This document shows, piece after piece, positions 8,600 to 15,771 of a stretch of DNA of 64,000 nucleotides (positions are counted from its first letter, which is position 1; each line of letters begins with the position of its first letter). The notes beneath the pieces are model-generated. The model saw only the letters and a program-made list of their open reading frames with translations. It searched no databases and was not told the origin of the DNA. The translations under genes were made by a program, and so were the position numbers. The DNA comes from Flavobacteriales bacterium (GTDB lineage Bacteria > Bacteroidota > Bacteroidia > Flavobacteriales_F > PHOS-HE28), in NCBI GenBank assembly GCA_030584065.1, contig CP129489.1:1698640-1762639 (forward strand). Reading direction: 5' to 3'.

Positions 8600-8711
8600 G
8601 GGCTGCGGGCCTCGGGCTGTGAGCTGCGGGCCTCTGGCTACGGGCTACGGGCTACGGGCTACGGGCTACGGGCTGCGGGCTGTGGGCTGTGGGCTGCGGG
8701 CTGCGGGCTGT
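8600..8711 (+). repeat. Heptanucleotide tandem array, 16 units (left of four-helix-bundle gene)
   Basis: These 112 bases divide exactly into sixteen 7-base units. The consensus is GGGCTRC/GGGCTGT; variants include GGGCCTC, GAGCTGC and TGGCTAC, and four consecutive units (8642-8669) are identical GGGCTAC. The array starts 15 bases upstream of the M1 gene's start codon and ends 36 bases before the four-helix-bundle start. A shorter array of the same unit follows that gene. Confidence 0.95.
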
Positions 8712-8747
8712 TGAACGGGTTAGCGAACTTTCGGAAAACCACACCCG

Positions 8748-9101
8748 ATGAAAGACTTCAAGAAGCTCGACATGTGGCAGCATGGCATGAACCTCATCGA
8801 TTCCGTGTACGACCTGTACGATGGTCTGCCTTGGCAGGAGGTTTCGGAATACAAGGGGCAGTCCCAGCGGGCCGCCATTTCCATCCCCTCCAACATTGCC
8901 GAGGGCAACTCGCGTCGCAGCGAAAAGGACAAATACCGCTTCATGGAGATCGCATTGGGCTCAGCGTTCGAACTGGAAACACAAGTGCTCTCAGCGATGA
9001 GAAGGAAGTGGTGTCCGGTGGCCCAAGCTGAGCGGATCATCACCGACATCGACCGGCAGCAGAAGATGATGATGGGGTTCATGGAGAAGTTGAAGGTGTG
9101 A
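8748..9101 (+). CDS. Four-helix-bundle protein (23S rRNA IVS / Avd-like family)
   Basis: This 117-aa protein belongs to the four-helix-bundle family originally seen as ORFs in 23S rRNA intervening sequences and related to the Avd accessory protein of diversity-generating retroelements. The hallmark AISIPSNIAEG lies at ~residues 44-54, followed by a basic RRSEKDKYRF helix and the LGSAFELETQ helix. It is basic and probably binds nucleic acid as an oligomer. Unlike IVS copies it is not inside an rRNA gene, and I see no reverse transcriptase nearby. Instead it sits between arrays of a 7-base repeat: 16 units upstream, and 6 direct plus 4 inverted units downstream. The first downstream unit begins two bases after the stop codon. 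This arrangement suggests a self-contained cassette. Confidence 0.9.
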   Translation: MKDFKKLDMWQHGMNLIDSVYDLYDGLPWQEVSEYKGQSQRAAISIPSNIAEGNSRRSEKDKYRFMEIALGSAFELETQVLSAMRRKWCPVAQAERIITDIDRQQKMMMGFMEKLKV

Positions 9102-9102
9102 G

Positions 9103-9144
9103 GGGCTGCGGGCCTCGGGCTGTGGGCTGTGGGCCTCGGGCTAC
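9103..9144 (+). repeat. Heptanucleotide tandem array, 6 units (right of four-helix-bundle gene)
   Basis: Six 7-base units in the same orientation and of the same kind as the upstream array: GGGCTGC, GGGCCTC, GGGCTGT, GGGCTGT, GGGCCTC, GGGCTAC. The unit order repeats that of the upstream array's first three units. Confidence 0.93.
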
Positions 9145-9194
9145 GGGCGAACAGCCTCGGGCAATGCGCTTACAACGCAGTGACGCACGAACCA

Positions 9195-9225
9195 GCCCGT
9201 GGCCCGGAGCCCAGAGCCCGCGGCC
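9195..9225 (-). repeat. Inverted heptanucleotide units
   Basis: Four 7-base units with consensus GCCCNNN on the plus strand (GCCCGTG, GCCCGGA, GCCCAGA, GCCCGCG) plus a partial fifth. They are the heptad array in opposite orientation, so the mRNA or single-stranded DNA of 9103-9225 could fold back. Confidence 0.8.
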
Positions 9226-9246
9226 ATCCTCCATCTTTGTGCTGGC

Positions 9247-9726
9247 ATGAAAGCCTCCCTCCTCGTACTCCTGCTCTTCGGCGCGCTCGCGCCCCACGAC
9301 TTCTTTGTCTCCATCCTCACCATCCGCCATACCCCGGCCACGCAGACGCTCGACCTCACCTGGCGCATCACCGCGCACGACATCGAGCATGCCCTGGAGA
9401 ACGTGGCCCCGCTGAAGCTCGGGTCCGAACGCGAGCACCCCAAGGCCGACAGCATCCTGAACGCCTACTTCCACCAGCACCTCGTGCTCTTCCAGAACAA
9501 GCAGCTCACCTGGACCTGGGTGGGCAAGGAACTCGACGGCGAAACGCTCTACTGCTACCTGCAGGTGGACAGCATCACCTCACCGAAGGACCTCCTGGTG
9601 CAGAACACCCTGCTACAGGACCTCTACTACGAGCAGCAGAACCTGGTGCATGTGGAGGGTGAGAAGCTGCCCACGCGGTCGCATACCTTCATCCAGGGAT
9701 CGAGGCCGTATACGTTCGTGTGGTAG
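9247..9726 (+). CDS. DUF6702 family protein
   Basis: This 159-aa protein starts MKASLLVLLLFGALA with a short signal peptide. It matches my recollection of DUF6702: HDFFVSILTIRH near the start, a DLTWRITAHDIEHALE segment, a YFHQHLVLF block, and a terminal aromatic strand (GSRPYTFVW). The family is common in Bacteroidota, periplasmic and of unknown function; it is often found near M1 peptidases, as here. The ATG at 9247 is preferred over the longer frame because it begins the signal peptide and follows a CATCTTTG element (9232-9239) by seven bases. Confidence 0.8.
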   Translation: MKASLLVLLLFGALAPHDFFVSILTIRHTPATQTLDLTWRITAHDIEHALENVAPLKLGSEREHPKADSILNAYFHQHLVLFQNKQLTWTWVGKELDGETLYCYLQVDSITSPKDLLVQNTLLQDLYYEQQNLVHVEGEKLPTRSHTFIQGSRPYTFVW

Positions 9727-9777
9727 GCGCTCCTGCCACCGCCTAACTTCGCCCTACCCCAACCCGGAGACCGCCCG

Positions 9778-10842
9778 ATGCGTCCCTCCGCCCTCAAATA
9801 CGTCCTCGTCTACCTGATCCCCGCCGTGGTCGCGGCATCGCTCGCGGTGCAGAACGAATGGTCGTTTGCCGCAGTGGCCTTCGTGTTCGGGGTGCTGCCG
9901 GCCATCGAGCTGTTCCTGAAGCCCGACCCGCGCAACTTGGACGCCGTGCAGGAGGCCGTGGCCAGGCAGGATCGCGGCTACGACCTGATCCTCTACAGCC
10001 TGGTGCCCATCCAATGGGGGCTGCTGCTCTTCTTCCTGGTGCAGGTGAGCGCCGCTGAGCTTTCGTGGGTGGTGAAGCTGGGGCTCACCTCGGCCTTCGG
10101 CATGGCCTGCGGGGTGCTGGGCATCAACGCGGCGCACGAGTTGGGGCACCGGCCCACCAAGCACGAGCAGTTCATGGCGAAGGCGCTGCTGCTGACCACG
10201 CTATACATGCACTTCTTCATCGAGCACAACCGCGGGCACCACAAGCATGTGAGCACCGACGTGGATCCCGCCAGCAGCCGGCGCGGCGAGTGGCTCTACG
10301 CCTTCTTCGTGCGCACCATCACGGGCAGCTGGCTCAGCGCGTGGAAGCTGGAACACCAGCGACTTCGGAAGAAGGGCCTGCCCTTGTTCAGCGTGCACAA
10401 CGAGATGCTGCGCTTCCAAGTGGTCCAGCTCGCCCTGGTGGTGGTGATCGCAGCAGTGTTCGGGCTGGAGGTGATGGGCTGGTTCCTTGGGGCCGCGCTC
10501 ATCGGCATCCTGCTGTTGGAGACCGTGAACTACATCGAGCACTATGGCCTGCGGCGCAAGAAGAACGGCGACACCTACGAGCGTCCGCTACCCATCCACT
10601 CCTGGAACTCGGACCACCCGCTGGGCCGCTTGGTGCTGCTGGAACTGACGCGCCACAGCGACCACCATTACCTCGCCAGCCGGAAGTACCAGGTGCTGCG
10701 CCACTTCGACGAGAGCCCGCAGCTGCCCGCCGGCTATCCCGCCATGATGGCCCTGGCCTTCTTTCCGCCCCTGTGGTTCCGCGTGATGGACCGCGAGATC
10801 GAGCGCTTGAAGGAACGGCTGGGCAGCGAGGCGCTCGCCTGA
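9778..10842 (+). CDS. alkB: AlkB-type membrane alkane monooxygenase / hydroxylase
   Basis: This 354-aa integral membrane protein carries the histidine clusters of alkane 1-monooxygenases: H120ELGHR, EHNRGHHKHV (~149-158), the AlkB-specific NYIEHYGL block and a final RHSDHHY. These bind the di-iron centre that hydroxylates the terminal carbon of alkanes or related chains using rubredoxin electrons. About four to six hydrophobic helices are visible (residues ~5-45, 68-115, 215-250). No rubredoxin gene is adjacent. Many Bacteroidota homologues have unproven substrates, so 'alkane' is a family-level name. A TAACTTCG element precedes it. Confidence 0.9.
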   Translation: MRPSALKYVLVYLIPAVVAASLAVQNEWSFAAVAFVFGVLPAIELFLKPDPRNLDAVQEAVARQDRGYDLILYSLVPIQWGLLLFFLVQVSAAELSWVVKLGLTSAFGMACGVLGINAAHELGHRPTKHEQFMAKALLLTTLYMHFFIEHNRGHHKHVSTDVDPASSRRGEWLYAFFVRTITGSWLSAWKLEHQRLRKKGLPLFSVHNEMLRFQVVQLALVVVIAAVFGLEVMGWFLGAALIGILLLETVNYIEHYGLRRKKNGDTYERPLPIHSWNSDHPLGRLVLLELTRHSDHHYLASRKYQVLRHFDESPQLPAGYPAMMALAFFPPLWFRVMDREIERLKERLGSEALA

Positions 10843-10861
10843 GCGGTGCACCGGTGCGTGC

Positions 10862-10869
10862 AATCTTTG
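10862..10869 (+). promoter_or_regulatory. -7-like element for nth
   Basis: AATCTTTG, six bases before the chosen ATG at 10876. It resembles the -7 elements of several other genes in the window and supports the trimmed start. Confidence 0.4.
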
Positions 10870-10875
10870 CGGCCG

Positions 10876-11577
10876 ATGGCCCGCACCAGCAAAGCGCCCA
10901 ACCCCAAAGTGAGCCCGCCCAAGGAGAAGATGACCCGCGCTGAAAAAGCGGCCTTCGTCTCCGCCACGCTCGCCAAGCTATACCCGCGCACGTCCATCCC
11001 CCTTGACCACGAGGACCCCTACACGCTGTTGGTGGCAGTGGTGCTGAGCGCGCAATGCACGGACAAGAAGGTGAACGAGATCACCCCGCTGCTGTTCGCC
11101 AAGGCCCACACGCCGCAGCAGATGGCGAAGCTGAGCGTGGAGCAGATCCAGGACATCATCCGGCCGTGCGGATTGTCGCCCATGAAGAGCAAGGGCATCC
11201 ACGGGCTCTCCAAGATCATCGTGGAGGAACACGGCGGCCAGGTGCCCAGGACCTTCAGCGCCTTAGAGGCCCTACCCGGCGTGGGCCACAAGACCGCCAG
11301 CGTGGTGATGGCCCAGGCCTTCGGGGTGCCGGCCTTCCCCGTGGACACCCACATCCACCGCCTGGCCTGGCGCTGGACCCTGAGCACGGGCAAAAGCGTG
11401 GAACACACGGAAGCGGACCTGAAGAAGCTCTTTCCAAAGGAGAGCTGGAACGACCTGCACCTGCGCATCATCTACTTCGGCCGCGAACACTGCCCGGCCA
11501 AAGGCCATGATCCACGCAAGTGCCCCATCTGCAGCGCAATCGGGCGGAAGGAGCTGTTCAAGCAGGTCGTTGGTTGA
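10876..11577 (+). CDS. nth: Endonuclease III (DNA glycosylase/AP lyase)
   Basis: This 233-aa base-excision enzyme removes oxidised pyrimidines and nicks the abasic site. The helix-hairpin-helix LPGVGHKTASVV carries the catalytic Lys, and the catalytic Asp is in the PVDTHIHRLAWRW block. The C-terminal iron-sulfur loop is abnormal: EHCPAKGHDPRKCPICSAIG retains three cysteines in a C-x9-C-x2-C pattern, whereas the canonical site is C-x6-C-x2-C-x5-C. The fourth Cys is missing, so the [4Fe-4S] cluster may be absent or differently ligated. The start follows an AATCTTTG element; a basic ~20-residue N-terminal tail (PNPKVSPPKEK) precedes the conserved core. Confidence 0.93.
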   Translation: MARTSKAPNPKVSPPKEKMTRAEKAAFVSATLAKLYPRTSIPLDHEDPYTLLVAVVLSAQCTDKKVNEITPLLFAKAHTPQQMAKLSVEQIQDIIRPCGLSPMKSKGIHGLSKIIVEEHGGQVPRTFSALEALPGVGHKTASVVMAQAFGVPAFPVDTHIHRLAWRWTLSTGKSVEHTEADLKKLFPKESWNDLHLRIIYFGREHCPAKGHDPRKCPICSAIGRKELFKQVVG

Positions 11578-11636
11578 CCATCGTCATGGTCGTCGGGCTG
11601 CTGTGAGGGTACTTTGCTTGCATTGACATTGTACCC

Positions 11637-12713
11637 ATGAGCACGACCACCCTGCACCGCGATGAACTGGTCCACCGACTGATGGCCGAACGCCAAGGCC
11701 CCTGTGTGACCCTGCTGCTTCCCACCCACCGCACCATGCCCGATGCCGGACAGGACCATTTGGTGCTGAGGCGCCTGGTGGAACAGGCCGAAAAGCGCCT
11801 GCTGGAGAAGGGTGACAAGCGGACCATGGCCCCTTGGCTGGAACGGCTGGCCACCTTGGAAAAGAGCATCGATCACACCCACAACACCGAGGGGATGGCT
11901 GTTTTCATCGCCTCCGACCTCACGGAAGTGGTGAAGCTGCCCTTCCCGGTGGCCGAGCGCTGCGTGGTGGACGGGACCTTTGCCACACGCGAGGTGGTGC
12001 GCTGGAAGTTGGGTGGCGTTGACCATCATGTACTGGTGCTGGGCACCACCGGTGCGCGGCTGTACCACGCCTCCAACGACCGCCTGCTCCACGAGGTGCG
12101 CGGCGCCTTCCCCTTGGAGAACCGCCACTACAGCACCGATGCGGTGGCCGTGAGCACCTCGCGCGGACAGGTGAACCAGTTGCGGGAGTTCCATGTGGCC
12201 GTGGACAAGGCCGTGCGCGAGGCCGTGGGCGACAACGGTCGCGTGGTGGTGGCCTGCACGCACGAACAATACCCCCAACTGGTTTCCGAAACACCACGCA
12301 AGGACCTCTATATCGGCAACCTCCCCGGCAGCCATGACCACGCCTCCCCCGCGGAAGTGGTGAAGCATGCCTGGACCATCGCCTATGAGGACCAGAAGCA
12401 GCGCCACACGGCCGATCTGGAACTGCTGAAGCGGGCCGGAGCCGGCAAGCACAGCACATCCGTCAAGGACATCTGGGCCCAGGTGCGCGAAGGCCGTGGA
12501 CTTACCCTGCTGGTGGAACGCGATCTCCGCATGGCCGCGAAGGTGGACGGGGATCGAATCGAACTGGTGAACGACCCAACGGCCCTTGGTGTGGTGGACG
12601 ACCTCATCGACGACATCATCGAGGAACAGCTCAGAAAGGGCGGTGATGTGCGGATCCTGCCGAACGGACTGCTGGGCGAGTACGATGGGATTGCACTGCT
12701 GCTCCGGTATTGA
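11637..12713 (+). CDS. baeRF family 3 protein (bacterial eRF1-like domain)
   Basis: This 358-aa protein resembles the bacterial archaeo-eukaryotic release factor (baeRF) family 3. The N-terminal ~130 residues (CVTLLLPTHRT ... LEKSIDHTHNTEGMAVFI) form the first domain. The middle domain includes VRWKLGGVDHHVLVLGTTGARLY. The C-terminal eRF1-like part ends with the characteristic DDIIEEQLRKGGDVRILP and LLGEYDGIALLLRY. Such proteins are predicted from comparative genomics to act on ribosomes under stress, but experimental roles are unknown. It appears to be a single-gene unit; TACTTTG at 11610-11616 lies 20 bases upstream. Confidence 0.85.
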   Translation: MSTTTLHRDELVHRLMAERQGPCVTLLLPTHRTMPDAGQDHLVLRRLVEQAEKRLLEKGDKRTMAPWLERLATLEKSIDHTHNTEGMAVFIASDLTEVVKLPFPVAERCVVDGTFATREVVRWKLGGVDHHVLVLGTTGARLYHASNDRLLHEVRGAFPLENRHYSTDAVAVSTSRGQVNQLREFHVAVDKAVREAVGDNGRVVVACTHEQYPQLVSETPRKDLYIGNLPGSHDHASPAEVVKHAWTIAYEDQKQRHTADLELLKRAGAGKHSTSVKDIWAQVREGRGLTLLVERDLRMAAKVDGDRIELVNDPTALGVVDDLIDDIIEEQLRKGGDVRILPNGLLGEYDGIALLLRY

Positions 12714-12735
12714 TCGTCGGGACCAGCCCCGGCCA

Positions 12736-12751
12736 CCGGTAATTTTACCGG
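12736..12751. promoter_or_regulatory. Perfect 16-bp palindrome overlapping the lpxL-like promoter
   Basis: CCGGTAATTTTACCGG is a perfect palindrome six bases before the acyltransferase start at 12758. It contains TAATTTTA (12740-12747), a possible -7 element. It could be an operator or a tiny hairpin. Confidence 0.4.
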
Positions 12752-12757
12752 CCAGTC

Positions 12758-13633
12758 ATGGGGGCATTGGGTTACTATATGGCGCTTCCGTTCATCTACG
12801 GAATCGCGTGGTTGCCTTTTCCTGTGCTTTACGGCCTGAGCAATGGCATCCGGTTCGTCCTCTACGACCTTCTCGGCTACAGGAAGCATGTGGTTCTCAA
12901 CAACTTGCGCAACAGCTTCCCGGAGAAGAGCGAAGCGGAGATAGCGAGCATTGCACGCCGATTCTACGGATGGTTCTGCGACCTCACTCTGGAGACGCTC
13001 AAGACCCTGACCATCTCGCCGGCCGAGGTTCGGGAGCGCGTCCGGTTCGAAGGCATCGACATCCTGGAGGGCTACGCCAAGCGGGGCCAGAGCGTGATTC
13101 TGGTACTGGGGCATTTCGGCAACTGGGAGCTCGCCGGCGCCCGCTACAGCCAGGAGAAGTCCATCCCGCAGCTCTACGTGATCTACCACCCGCTGCATAA
13201 CAGGCGGTTCGACCAGCTCCTCCACCACATGCGCACGCGGCACGGTACCCGGCTTTACACCATGCGGGAGACCAGTAAGAGCATGATCCGGGACAAGCGC
13301 CTGCTCACTGCCACGGCCTTCATCGCCGATCAGACCCCCGCCCCGGAACGCGCCTATTGGATGACCTTCCTGAACCAGGACACCCCCGTCTTCCTCGGCA
13401 CGGAGGCCCTGGCGCGAAAGCTGGGGTATCCCGTGGTCTACATCAGCATCAGCCGCCCCAGCCGTGGAAATTATGTGATGCGGGCCGAGACCCTTGTGGC
13501 CGAGCCCCAGGCCACCCGCGAAGGGGAGATCACCGAGACCCACACCCGCCGGTTGGAGCGGGATATCCGTCAGCACCCCGAACTTTGGCTCTGGACTCAT
13601 CGACGATGGAAGCACAAACGGCCCCGCGCGTGA
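12758..13633 (+). CDS. Lysophospholipid / lipid A biosynthesis acyltransferase (LpxL/HtrB family)
   Basis: This 291-aa membrane-associated acyltransferase has an N-terminal hydrophobic helix (residues ~8-35) and the catalytic H119FGNWE motif of the LpxL/HtrB family. Later family features are an ADQTPAP segment and a PVFLGTEALARKLGYPVV block, and it ends with the typical WLWTHRRWKHKRP. It probably adds a secondary acyl chain to lipid A or a related lipid on the inner membrane. It overlaps the downstream desaturase by 28 bases, so the two are probably co-expressed in acyl-chain or membrane lipid modification. Confidence 0.92.
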   Translation: MGALGYYMALPFIYGIAWLPFPVLYGLSNGIRFVLYDLLGYRKHVVLNNLRNSFPEKSEAEIASIARRFYGWFCDLTLETLKTLTISPAEVRERVRFEGIDILEGYAKRGQSVILVLGHFGNWELAGARYSQEKSIPQLYVIYHPLHNRRFDQLLHHMRTRHGTRLYTMRETSKSMIRDKRLLTATAFIADQTPAPERAYWMTFLNQDTPVFLGTEALARKLGYPVVYISISRPSRGNYVMRAETLVAEPQATREGEITETHTRRLERDIRQHPELWLWTHRRWKHKRPRA

Positions 13634-14631
13634 CCGTGCGGCAGCAAGCCGAGCGCAAGGACCTCATCCTGGCCACCCGGCCTTTCGCTCATGAGCAGCG
13701 CGGGCGGAGCTGGCTGCACCTGCTCGTGGCGCTGGGCGTCACGGTAGGCTGCTACCTCGGCATCGTCCTGCTCGAACCCTGGTGGTCGAAAGCGGCCTTC
13801 GGAGTGCTCACCGGCCTCTCCCTGGTGCGGATGTTCATCCTCTACCACGACCACCAGCACAAGAGCATCCTCAACCGCAGCAAGGCTGCCGACGCCTTCT
13901 TCTGGTTCTTCGGCGTGTGGATGCTCAGTCCGCCGAGCATCTGGAAGCGGAGCCATGACCACCACCACAAGCACAACTGCAAGCTCTACACCAGCAGCAT
14001 CGGCTCGTTCCCCGTGGTGACGGTGGAGAAATACAGGACGCTGTCGCGCGGCGAGCGGTTCGCCTACCGCTTCATCCGCAGCCCCTTCGCCATTGCCTTC
14101 GGCTACGTCTTCGTCTTCATCATCGGCATGTGCCTCAACAGCTTCATCAGCAACCGTGGGCGGCACTGGGACAGCCTCATCACGCTGATCTTCCACGCCG
14201 CCCTGGGGTGGGCCACCTGGTACTTCCTGGGGTGGGAGAACCTGGTCTTCGCCTTCTTCCTCCCCTACCTGGTCACCTTCGCCTTGGGCAGCTACCTCTT
14301 CTACGCCCAGCACAATTTCCCCGGCACCGTCTTCGCGGACAAGGACGGTTGGAGCTACGTGAAAGCCGCATTGGACAGCAGCAGCTTCATGGAGATGAGC
14401 CCGGTGATGCAGTGGTTCACCGGCAACATCGGCTTCCACCACATCCATCACCTCAATGCGCACATCCCTTTCTACCGCCTGCCGGAGGTGCACGATGCCA
14501 TCCCCGAGCTGCGTGAGCGCGCCAAGCGCACCTCATTGCGGCCTGCGGATGTGGTGGCGTGCTTCCGCCTGAAGGCTTGGGACCCGGCCCAGCAGCGCAT
14601 GGTGACGCTGCGGGAGCTGCGGGGCGCTTGA
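13606..14631 (+). CDS. Membrane fatty acid desaturase
   Basis: This 341-aa integral membrane enzyme has the three His boxes of acyl desaturases: HDHQH (~residue 81), HDHHHKH (~119) and HHIHH (~276). Hydrophobic segments lie around residues 38-75, 105-115, 155-175 and 190-235. It introduces a double bond into membrane fatty acids with a di-iron centre. The ATG at 13606, inside the end of the acyltransferase gene, gives the family-like N-terminus. Pairing with the LpxL-like enzyme suggests joint control of membrane acyl composition. Confidence 0.9.
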   Translation: MEAQTAPRVTVRQQAERKDLILATRPFAHEQRGRSWLHLLVALGVTVGCYLGIVLLEPWWSKAAFGVLTGLSLVRMFILYHDHQHKSILNRSKAADAFFWFFGVWMLSPPSIWKRSHDHHHKHNCKLYTSSIGSFPVVTVEKYRTLSRGERFAYRFIRSPFAIAFGYVFVFIIGMCLNSFISNRGRHWDSLITLIFHAALGWATWYFLGWENLVFAFFLPYLVTFALGSYLFYAQHNFPGTVFADKDGWSYVKAALDSSSFMEMSPVMQWFTGNIGFHHIHHLNAHIPFYRLPEVHDAIPELRERAKRTSLRPADVVACFRLKAWDPAQQRMVTLRELRGA

Positions 14632-14658
14632 TCCGGGCCGACGGGACCGGCCGCCTGA

Positions 14659-14823
14659 TCAGTTCAGCACCAGATCCAGCCGGCCGATCGGCGGCGCATC
14701 CACCACCTGCAAGGCCTTGGAATAGCCCAGGATGAGCTGGATCGTGGATGCCTTAGGGCCGAGGGGGGCGTTGGGCATGGCTCGGTTGCGGCGGTTCTTG
14801 CGTCGAAGGGTAGAATTCGTCAT
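14659..14823 (-). CDS. Small basic protein, 54 aa
   Basis: A complete frame runs from ATG at 14823 to TGA at 14659. The first ~16 residues are very basic (MTNSTLRRKNRRNRAM), and the C-terminal half is protein-like (IQLILGYSKALQVV ... GRLDLVLN). I have the impression of similar short Bacteroidota proteins ending in a hydrophobic LVLN but cannot name a family. An alternative start is the internal ATG at 14778. A strong terminator lies between it and the upstream sigma gene, so it needs its own promoter; none is obvious. The rest of 14632-14947 shows no other coding signal. Confidence 0.5.
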   Translation of the reverse strand: MTNSTLRRKNRRNRAMPNAPLGPKASTIQLILGYSKALQVVDAPPIGRLDLVLN

Positions 14824-14890
14824 CGAGACGGATTTGAGGGGTTGATGCGGATAGAACGGCCTCCGGTGCCTGGTATTGCATCACCCCCGG

Positions 14891-14927
14891 AAAATGGTGC
14901 GGCGGGCCTCTTGACAGGACCCGCCGC
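14891..14927 (-). terminator. Rho-independent terminator of the ECF sigma gene
   Basis: On the minus strand, GCGGCGGG (14920-14927) pairs with CCCGCCGC (14899-14906), extended by three more pairs around a bulge. TTTT follows at 14891-14894. It lies 21 bases after the sigma factor stop codon. Confidence 0.75.
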
Positions 14928-14947
14928 AGCCGCTTGCACAGGAGGGT

Positions 14948-15559
14948 CTATGCCCGTTCCAGCGCGATGTCGTGCTTCCGGATCAGCTTGCGCATATTGA
15001 TGAGGGCATAACGCATACGGCCAAGGGCCGTGTTGATGCTCACCCCCGTATGGTCGGCAATCTCCTTGAAGCTCATGCCCAGGTAGGTTCGCATGATCAC
15101 CACCTCGCGCTGTTCCTCTGGCAGGTGCTCGATGAGCTTGCGCACATCGGCATCGATCTGCACGTTCACCAGTCGCTGTTCCACGTTCTTGCCGGGCTGG
15201 GCATGCGTGGCGAACACATCGTGCGCATCGTTGCTCCGCACCATGGGCATCTTCTTGCTCCGGCGGAAGTGGTCGATGACCAGGTTATGGGCGATGCGCA
15301 GGACCCAGGGCAGGTACTTGCCCTCTTCATTGTACTTGCCGCCCTTCAGGGTGTTCACCACCTTGATGAAGGTCTCTTGGAAGAGGTCTTCCGTGAGCTC
15401 GCGGTCCCGCACCAGCAGGTAGATATGGCTCCACACCTTGCGCTTATGGCGGTGTAGCAGGGTCTCAAAGGCCGATTCCTGGCCGTTGAGGTAGAGCTGC
15501 ACGAGCTCTTGGTCGTCGATGGAAACCGCCGCCTTGGCGATGGAACGCTTGGATAGCAT
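14948..15559 (-). CDS. ECF-type RNA polymerase sigma-70 factor
   Basis: This 203-aa sigma factor has region 2 with DLFQETFIKVVNTL and WVLRIAHNLVIDHFRR (~residues 60-100). Region 4 contains LPEEQREVVIMRTYLGMSFKEIADHTGVSINTALGRM, with a clear helix-turn-helix (~145-180). A charged ~35-residue linker separates them. No anti-sigma factor gene is adjacent, so its trigger is unknown; similar SigW/SigZ-like factors occur across Bacteroidota. The DNA upstream (15560-15771) contains a minus-strand TATCTTTG at 15741-15748, which would give a ~175-base leader if used. Confidence 0.92.
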   Translation of the reverse strand: MLSKRSIAKAAVSIDDQELVQLYLNGQESAFETLLHRHKRKVWSHIYLLVRDRELTEDLFQETFIKVVNTLKGGKYNEEGKYLPWVLRIAHNLVIDHFRRSKKMPMVRSNDAHDVFATHAQPGKNVEQRLVNVQIDADVRKLIEHLPEEQREVVIMRTYLGMSFKEIADHTGVSINTALGRMRYALINMRKLIRKHDIALERA

Positions 15560-15771
15560 GGCCTTACCCGTTTTGGTCCGTAATGGATCGAGAACGTCAG
15601 GGTAGTGGTCTAGCTATCGGGGGGCGGTTGTTAGGTTGACCCGGACGTACCGGGATGATATAGGAAAGACGCCTTCGCCCATGAGAACGTTGCCTCCTTC
15701 CAGTTATTGTGCGCCTTCCTCGATTTTCAGCGGCGCCAGTCAAAGATAGGCCCTGCGCTCCGGAAGCCGCA

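Noticed and set aside
8748..9101. A diversity-generating retroelement around the Avd-like gene
   Set aside because: No reverse transcriptase, template repeat or variable repeat was seen within the window.
8600..9225. Heptad arrays as a CRISPR
   Set aside because: Units are 7 bases with no spacers and no cas genes nearby; this is a simple tandem repeat.
11576..11591. Terminator after nth (GACCAT-CGTC-ATGGTC)
   Set aside because: The stem is only six pairs and no T-run follows; too weak to call.
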